From Woeseiaceae bacterium (GTDB lineage: Bacteria; Pseudomonadota; Gammaproteobacteria; Steroidobacterales; Woeseiaceae), in the NCBI GenBank assembly GCA_013138675.1, contig WTCH01000063.1, positions 1 through 9,070 of the forward strand: a DNA stretch of 9,070 nucleotides. Direction: 5' to 3'. The notes beneath the pieces are model-generated. The model was given only the letters and a program-made list of their open reading frames with translations. It was not told the origin of the DNA and ran no database searches. Shown piece by piece: positions 5,379 to 9,070 of the stretch (positions are counted from its first letter, which is position 1; each line of letters begins with the position of its first letter). The position numbers were made by a program, and so were the translations under genes.

Positions 5379-5953
5379 TGAAATACGAGCGAGTATGGAC
5401 GCAGGCAATGCCGGCCTCGTCACAGGGGTTTACCCTAATCGAGTTGATGATCGCTATAGGTTTGGGGGCGCTTCTGCTGTCCATGGCCATCCCGGCTCTG
5501 GACCAGTTTACGACGGGCGCGAGGTCGACCAGTGCAGTCAATGACTTCGTGTCATCAATTCATATCGCGCGCAGCACGGCAGTTACGACCAACTTCAGAA
5601 CGACGGTGTGTGCCAGCGCCAACGGGGCGAATTGTGAGGCGGTTACCTGGGACCAGGGCTGGATCGTCTTCACAGATCGCGACAGTGACCGGACAGTGGA
5701 CAACGATGAGACGATCGTTGCGACGTCGGCCGGCATCGATGGGCTTTCAATCCAGTCAGGCGAGTTTGGCCAGTTCATGATGTATCGCCCAAATGGTCGG
5801 GTAATGACTTCATCAGCCAACGGCAACTCCGGCCAGTTCACTGTTTGCGATAACCGTGGCAGCGACTTTGCCAAGGTCCTGATCGTTGACCTGTCGGGGC
5901 GCCCACGGATGTCCAAGTACCTCGCCGACGGCACTTCGCCGTCTTGTAGCTAA
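5378..5953 (+). CDS. fimT: Minor pseudopilin, GspH/FimT (FimU-like) family
   Basis: This is the first gene of the minor-pilin operon. The protein has a class-III leader ending in G17, then F-T-L-I-E-L-M-I with the essential Glu at position 5 of the mature chain and a hydrophobic helix to about residue 40. GspH/FimT features follow: G-W-I-V-F-T-D-R-D-S-D-x-x-x-D-N-D-E (94-111), Y-R-P-N-G-R (136-141) and a C-terminal L-x-G-R-P-R. Four cysteines (C78, C86, C157, C190) could make two disulfides. It would be matured by prepilin peptidase and join the priming complex at the pilus tip. The start at 5378 has GAGG 8 nt upstream. The ATG at 5408 would give a shorter, more usual leader (M-P-A-S-S-Q-G) and would free the CRP-type site from the start. 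FimU-like is inferred from gene order. Confidence 0.9.
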   Translation: MKYERVWTQAMPASSQGFTLIELMIAIGLGALLLSMAIPALDQFTTGARSTSAVNDFVSSIHIARSTAVTTNFRTTVCASANGANCEAVTWDQGWIVFTDRDSDRTVDNDETIVATSAGIDGLSIQSGEFGQFMMYRPNGRVMTSSANGNSGQFTVCDNRGSDFAKVLIVDLSGRPRMSKYLADGTSPSCS

Positions 5954-5978
5954 AACCCTTTTGATCGAGATTTGCCAG

Positions 5979-6560
5979 ATGATGTCATCCCGCAGCAAAC
6001 AGACCGGTTTTTCGCTACTCGAACTGCTCGTAGCGCTGGTCGTATTCAGCATCGGCCTGCTTGCTGTTGCCGGTCTGCAGACTGTTTCGAAACAAGCCAA
6101 TTTCGAAAGTATACAAAGAACGACTGCGGCTCAGATTGCGACCGGCCTGCTCGAAGACATGCGTATGAATGGTGACGGTATCAACGTCTATCGCACGGCG
6201 GGCGCAATCGGTGGTGGCATCCGTGGCGGCGAGCCGGCGCCGAACTGTCGCGTCGGCACAGAGTGCAACGCGGCGCAGAAGGCCGCCTTTGACCTCTGGT
6301 TCTGGGAGCAGGCGCTCGATGGCAACCTCGAAACCAGCGGCGGCGCCGGCACCGGTGGCCTGATGTTCCCGACATTGTGTGTCGACGGCCCGGCCGTCGG
6401 CGGGCCCGGTATCTACCGAGTGTCGATCGCCTGGCGTGGCACAGCTTCAATCACCAACTCTGTTAACAATCCATGCGGTGCGGCAACCGGTAATTACGGC
6501 GATACGAATCAGTTTCGCCGGATGGTCCAGGTCCCCACCTATATCGATCCAAACTTTTGA
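5979..6560 (+). CDS. pilV: Type IV pilus minor pilin PilV
   Basis: The 193-residue product has a short leader M-M-S-S-R-S-K-Q-T-G, then F-S-L-L-E-L-L-V-A-L-V-V-F-S, with Glu at mature position 5. The motif 'F-D-L-W-F-W-E-Q-A-L' (104-113) and the strand Y-R-V-S-I-A-W-R-G (146-154) are typical of PilV. Four cysteines (C90, C96, C134, C166) are present. PilV joins PilW and PilX in the complex that starts pilus assembly and holds PilY1 at the tip. The start at 5979 is 25 nt after fimT, with GAGA 8 nt upstream; the ATG at 5982 directly follows. Upstream in-frame starts inside fimT would put over 40 residues before the cleavage site and were rejected. Confidence 0.92.
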   Translation: MMSSRSKQTGFSLLELLVALVVFSIGLLAVAGLQTVSKQANFESIQRTTAAQIATGLLEDMRMNGDGINVYRTAGAIGGGIRGGEPAPNCRVGTECNAAQKAAFDLWFWEQALDGNLETSGGAGTGGLMFPTLCVDGPAVGGPGIYRVSIAWRGTASITNSVNNPCGAATGNYGDTNQFRRMVQVPTYIDPNF

Positions 6561-6568
6561 GCGAATTG

Positions 6569-7567
6569 ATGATGCCCAAGCAAATGAGACATAAACAGGT
6601 TGGCTTTTCAGTAGTTGAATTGATGGTGGCGCTGGCACTGTCGATGACGCTTGGAGTCGCTGTGGTCTCCGTTTTCACCAATAACAGTTACAGCTTCAGT
6701 CAGGACGAGAATATTTCACGCATGACCGACGAGGCACGATTTGCGCTTCGCGAAATCGCGTTCGACATCAGTATGGCCGGGAATTACGGCGAACTGCATG
6801 TTCCTGCAATCGTGACGCCGGACGCCGCTCTCTCTATCGGCGTCGACTGTGGTCCGGCCGGCCAGCTGAACTGGATGTACCGTACTGTTGAAGCGGGCTC
6901 GGGCGAAACTCATTCGATCGCAGCGATTGATAACGCAACTAACGGCCAGGTAGTTGCAGCGCACTCATGCTTCGCCGCAGGAGAGGTGCTCGAGGGAACC
7001 GATGTGGTCTCCATTAAACGAGTCGCGGGTGCCGAAGCGGCAGCGTTAAGGCCGGGTGGCGTTTATCTCAGAACAAACGGGACGGTCGGGTTGTTGTTTC
7101 GCGCGCCTGCGCCGGCTACGCCTTCAGTTGTGGTTGGTGTGCCAAGAGCCGACTGGGAATATCGACCGAGCATCTATTACATTCGCCAGTTCGCCAATAC
7201 GCTGGGCGACGGCATTCCGACATTGTGCCGCAAGGTACTTAGAGGGGCGGGTCCGAACATGACCACGGAGTGCCTGGCGACCGGAATAGAAGACCTTCAA
7301 ATCGAATACGGAATCGATACGAGCGAGGACGGCCACCCGAACATGTATTCACCGAATCCGTCGCTTACGGAAATCCAAAACGTCGTTTCGGCGAGGATCT
7401 TCGTGCTGGCGAGAACGACAGACATCGACACGCGTTATACGAACGACAAGACCTATTCGATCAGCAATACGCCTGACTTCCTTCCGGCGGACTCGTTTCA
7501 CCGCCGTGTCTTCTCGACCAACGTCTCGATACAGAACATTCGTAGTTTGAACATGATGGGCTTTTGA
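6569..7567 (+). CDS. pilW: Type IV pilus minor pilin PilW
   Basis: The 332-residue product begins with the leader M-M-P-K-Q-M-R-H-K-Q-V-G and the helix F-S-V-V-E-L-M-V-A-L-A-L-S, with Glu at mature position 5. The next part, S-x-D-E-N-I-S-R-M-T-D-E-A-R-F-A-L, is the usual PilW continuation (a helix ending in 'arfAlr'). The large C-terminal globular part includes a segment I-E-D-L-Q-I-E-Y-G-I-D common to PilW and GspJ proteins. It starts 8 nt after pilV. A TTG at 6557 overlapping the pilV stop is possible but unneeded. PilW works as the GspJ-like member of the tip complex. Nothing looks broken. Confidence 0.92.
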   Translation: MMPKQMRHKQVGFSVVELMVALALSMTLGVAVVSVFTNNSYSFSQDENISRMTDEARFALREIAFDISMAGNYGELHVPAIVTPDAALSIGVDCGPAGQLNWMYRTVEAGSGETHSIAAIDNATNGQVVAAHSCFAAGEVLEGTDVVSIKRVAGAEAAALRPGGVYLRTNGTVGLLFRAPAPATPSVVVGVPRADWEYRPSIYYIRQFANTLGDGIPTLCRKVLRGAGPNMTTECLATGIEDLQIEYGIDTSEDGHPNMYSPNPSLTEIQNVVSARIFVLARTTDIDTRYTNDKTYSISNTPDFLPADSFHRRVFSTNVSIQNIRSLNMMGF

Positions 7568-7568
7568 T

Positions 7569-8081
7569 ATGACTAAACGATTCATAGCCGGCAAACAGAA
7601 ACAGCAGGGCGCAATTCTGGTTATTACGCTGATGTTTCTCGTCGCAATCACGCTATTCACGGTTTCGTCAATGCGGTCCAGCAATATCGGGCTGCACATG
7701 GCGCAAAACGAAGAGTCGCGACTGGCCGCGATTCAGGCAGCGCAGGCATTGGCGGACGTTATTGTGGCCAATCCCGCATCGACCCCTGTCACTGGCAAGT
7801 CGGGCTTTACGGCATGCACCGCCGGCCAACAGGGATGTGACCGCGACGATCTGCCGATCAGCGACCCGACGATCGCAGGCGAAGTTGCAACGTATCACTT
7901 GTCTGCACGCGTCGAGCGCACAGGGGGCGAATTTCAACCGCCACCGCGCGCCGTTGAGTCGAGTATCGACAAATTTACTAGTGCTTCATTTCGCGTAGTC
8001 ACGACGTTTGATCGCATCGACGAAGGGCTCGGGCGCCAGCAGATCACCGAAGGTGTGCTGGTTCTCATTCCCAATCAATAA
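7569..8081 (+). CDS. pilX: Type IV pilus minor pilin PilX (GspK-like)
   Basis: The 170-residue product has Q-Q-G (12-14) before the helix A-I-L-V-I-T-L-M-F-L-V-A-I-T-L-F, then S-S-M-R-S-S-N-I-G-L-H-M-A-Q-N, the PilX N-terminal signature, and A-A-I-Q-A-A-Q-A-L. Position 5 of the mature chain is Ile instead of Glu, a known feature of the GspK/PilX branch thought to sit at the very tip. The start codon is 1 nt after the pilW stop, so translation is coupled. Two cysteines (C82, C89) flank a short loop in the middle. The protein is short for the group but intact. Confidence 0.9.
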   Translation: MTKRFIAGKQKQQGAILVITLMFLVAITLFTVSSMRSSNIGLHMAQNEESRLAAIQAAQALADVIVANPASTPVTGKSGFTACTAGQQGCDRDDLPISDPTIAGEVATYHLSARVERTGGEFQPPPRAVESSIDKFTSASFRVVTTFDRIDEGLGRQQITEGVLVLIPNQ

Positions 8082-8108
8082 ACAGATTCTTAAGAAGAGT
8101 ACTCAGGT

Positions 8109-9070
8109 ATGGATACCAAGCTTGGCAAGATTTCACTGACAGCGTTCCTGGCAGGATTGATCTTCACCATTGGCTCTGCGCAGGCTGACGATACGGATGT
8201 CTATATGAATCCTGGCGCCGGATTGCCGGCGAATAGTGAACCGATGGTCATGTTCTCGCTGGATTATCGGGCCAATCTCGGTTCGACGGCCTGTAGTGGC
8301 GGCGCCTGCGACACCCTGATCAACGAAGGGTACATGTCGGCAACGGGCCCCTATACGTTCTTTGACGCGCTTCGCGGTTCGCTGCGCAAGGTATTCGACC
8401 CACTTGAGGGCGTCAGGATCGGCCTGATGATCAACCACGATAACAATACTAATTGTGAGGGCTTTGGTCGCAACAAATGCAGTAACGGTGGTTACATCGC
8501 CATGGGATTCGAGTTGTTTGAAAAAGGCGACGCGAACGGCGCGAAGGCACAATTCCACAATTACCTCAACGCGATGCCGATACCGGGCGGAAACGTGAGC
8601 CACTCCTACCAGGGTAAGGAGTTGTTCTTCGAGTTCTTCCGTTACCTGACAGGTCAGGGTGTCTACAACGCCCACAACGGCTTTACCGATTTTGGTACGA
8701 AGAATACCTATAACCTCGACTACGACTATCCGGCCCTTTCCTGGGATACGTCGATTGAAACCGGCCCGAAGGTCAAGCCGTCCTATGTCAGTCCGCTCGA
8801 CAAGGCAGGTGCCTGTTCGAAGCTGTACACGGTCAATGTCATGTTCCAGGTTTCAAACCAGGACGACGACTCCGATGGCGCGATTGGAGATCCTGTCGGT
8901 GCCGGCGGTTTTGGTTCATCGCAAAGCCAATTCCCTGACGTAATCCAGTACTTGAATGACGCGGATCTCGCTAATGGTTCTTATGGCGACGCTCCCGACC
9001 TCGAGGACAAGCAGAACGTCGTGTCCTATTTCATCGTCGATAGCACAAAGATCAACACAACAACCAAAAG
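8109..9070 (+). CDS. pilY1: Pilus tip adhesin/biogenesis protein PilY1, N-terminal part (cut by right edge)
   Basis: An open frame of 320 codons runs from the ATG at 8109 to the window end without a stop. Residues 1-26 are a signal peptide (A-Q-A, then D-D). Residues 44-56 (E-P-M-V-M-F-S-L-D-Y-R-A-N) stand where the von Willebrand A-like domain of PilY1 has 'LLDxSGSM'; here the DxSxS metal site is replaced by D-Y-R-A-N. Further on come F-D-A-L-R-G-S-L-R-K-V-F and V-R-I-G-L-M-I-N, matching the VWA helix and strand, and an Asp-rich loop D-D-D-S-D-G (252-257). PilY1 proteins usually exceed 1000 residues and end in a calcium-binding propeller, which lies outside the window. An AGAAGAG ribosome binding site (8093-8099) lies 9 nt upstream, and pilX ends 27 nt before. 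The position after pilX is diagnostic. Confidence 0.88.
   Translation, partial: MDTKLGKISLTAFLAGLIFTIGSAQADDTDVYMNPGAGLPANSEPMVMFSLDYRANLGSTACSGGACDTLINEGYMSATGPYTFFDALRGSLRKVFDPLEGVRIGLMINHDNNTNCEGFGRNKCSNGGYIAMGFELFEKGDANGAKAQFHNYLNAMPIPGGNVSHSYQGKELFFEFFRYLTGQGVYNAHNGFTDFGTKNTYNLDYDYPALSWDTSIETGPKVKPSYVSPLDKAGACSKLYTVNVMFQVSNQDDDSDGAIGDPVGAGGFGSSQSQFPDVIQYLNDADLANGSYGDAPDLEDKQNVVSYFIVDSTKINTTTK

Noticed and set aside
8133..8675. Minus-strand 180-codon frame over the start of pilY1
   Set aside because: The plus strand carries a continuous 320-codon frame with a signal peptide and PilY1-like features in operon position; the minus frame resembles nothing.

Overview
The window looks like chromosomal DNA of a free-living gammaproteobacterium. 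The evidence is an ispB-type octaprenyl diphosphate synthase divergent from rplU-rpmA-obg, a Pseudomonas-like minor-pilin operon (GspH/FimT, PilV, PilW, PilX, PilY1), and a GC-rich palindrome of the TGTAGGAGCGGCTTC kind known from Xanthomonadales and related groups. The genus cannot be fixed from sequence alone. No insertion sequence, phage gene, tRNA, rRNA or CRISPR array is visible.

Left part (1-2639, minus strand): ispB is followed at 2 nt by a CcdA/DsbD-family membrane protein with a large extra periplasmic domain. After 4 nt comes the start of an exported protein whose first repeat looks like a YVTN/amine-dehydrogenase-type beta-propeller blade; it runs off the left edge. The tight spacing suggests one transcript read leftward, joining quinone side-chain synthesis to a periplasmic redox or thiol module.

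Middle (2640-4815, plus strand): a strong sigma70 promoter candidate drives rplU and rpmA. RplU carries a 79-residue Lys/Ala-rich tail. Next come a perfect 23-bp inverted repeat and a rho-independent terminator, then obg 18 bp further on. Obg keeps all its GTPase motifs but lacks 23 residues of its most conserved N-terminal glycine-rich segment, cleanly and in frame. A small two-helix membrane protein lies convergent to obg.

Right part (5130-9070, plus strand): a 248-bp regulatory region precedes the minor-pilin operon, whose genes are spaced 1-27 nt apart. The products should form the pilus-tip priming complex: pseudopilins H/V/W/X plus the PilY1 adhesin. PilY1 is cut by the right edge and its von Willebrand-like domain lacks the usual metal-binding DxSxS motif. 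The regulatory region holds two AlgR-like boxes 21 bp apart, a perfect 9-bp inverted repeat, and a perfect TGTGA-N6-TCACA site covering the ribosome binding site and touching the start codon of the first gene.

The observations most worth a second look are the Obg deletion, the CRP/Vfr-type site over the pilin operon start, the histone-like tail on L21, and the IspB/CcdA-like/propeller cluster at the left edge.
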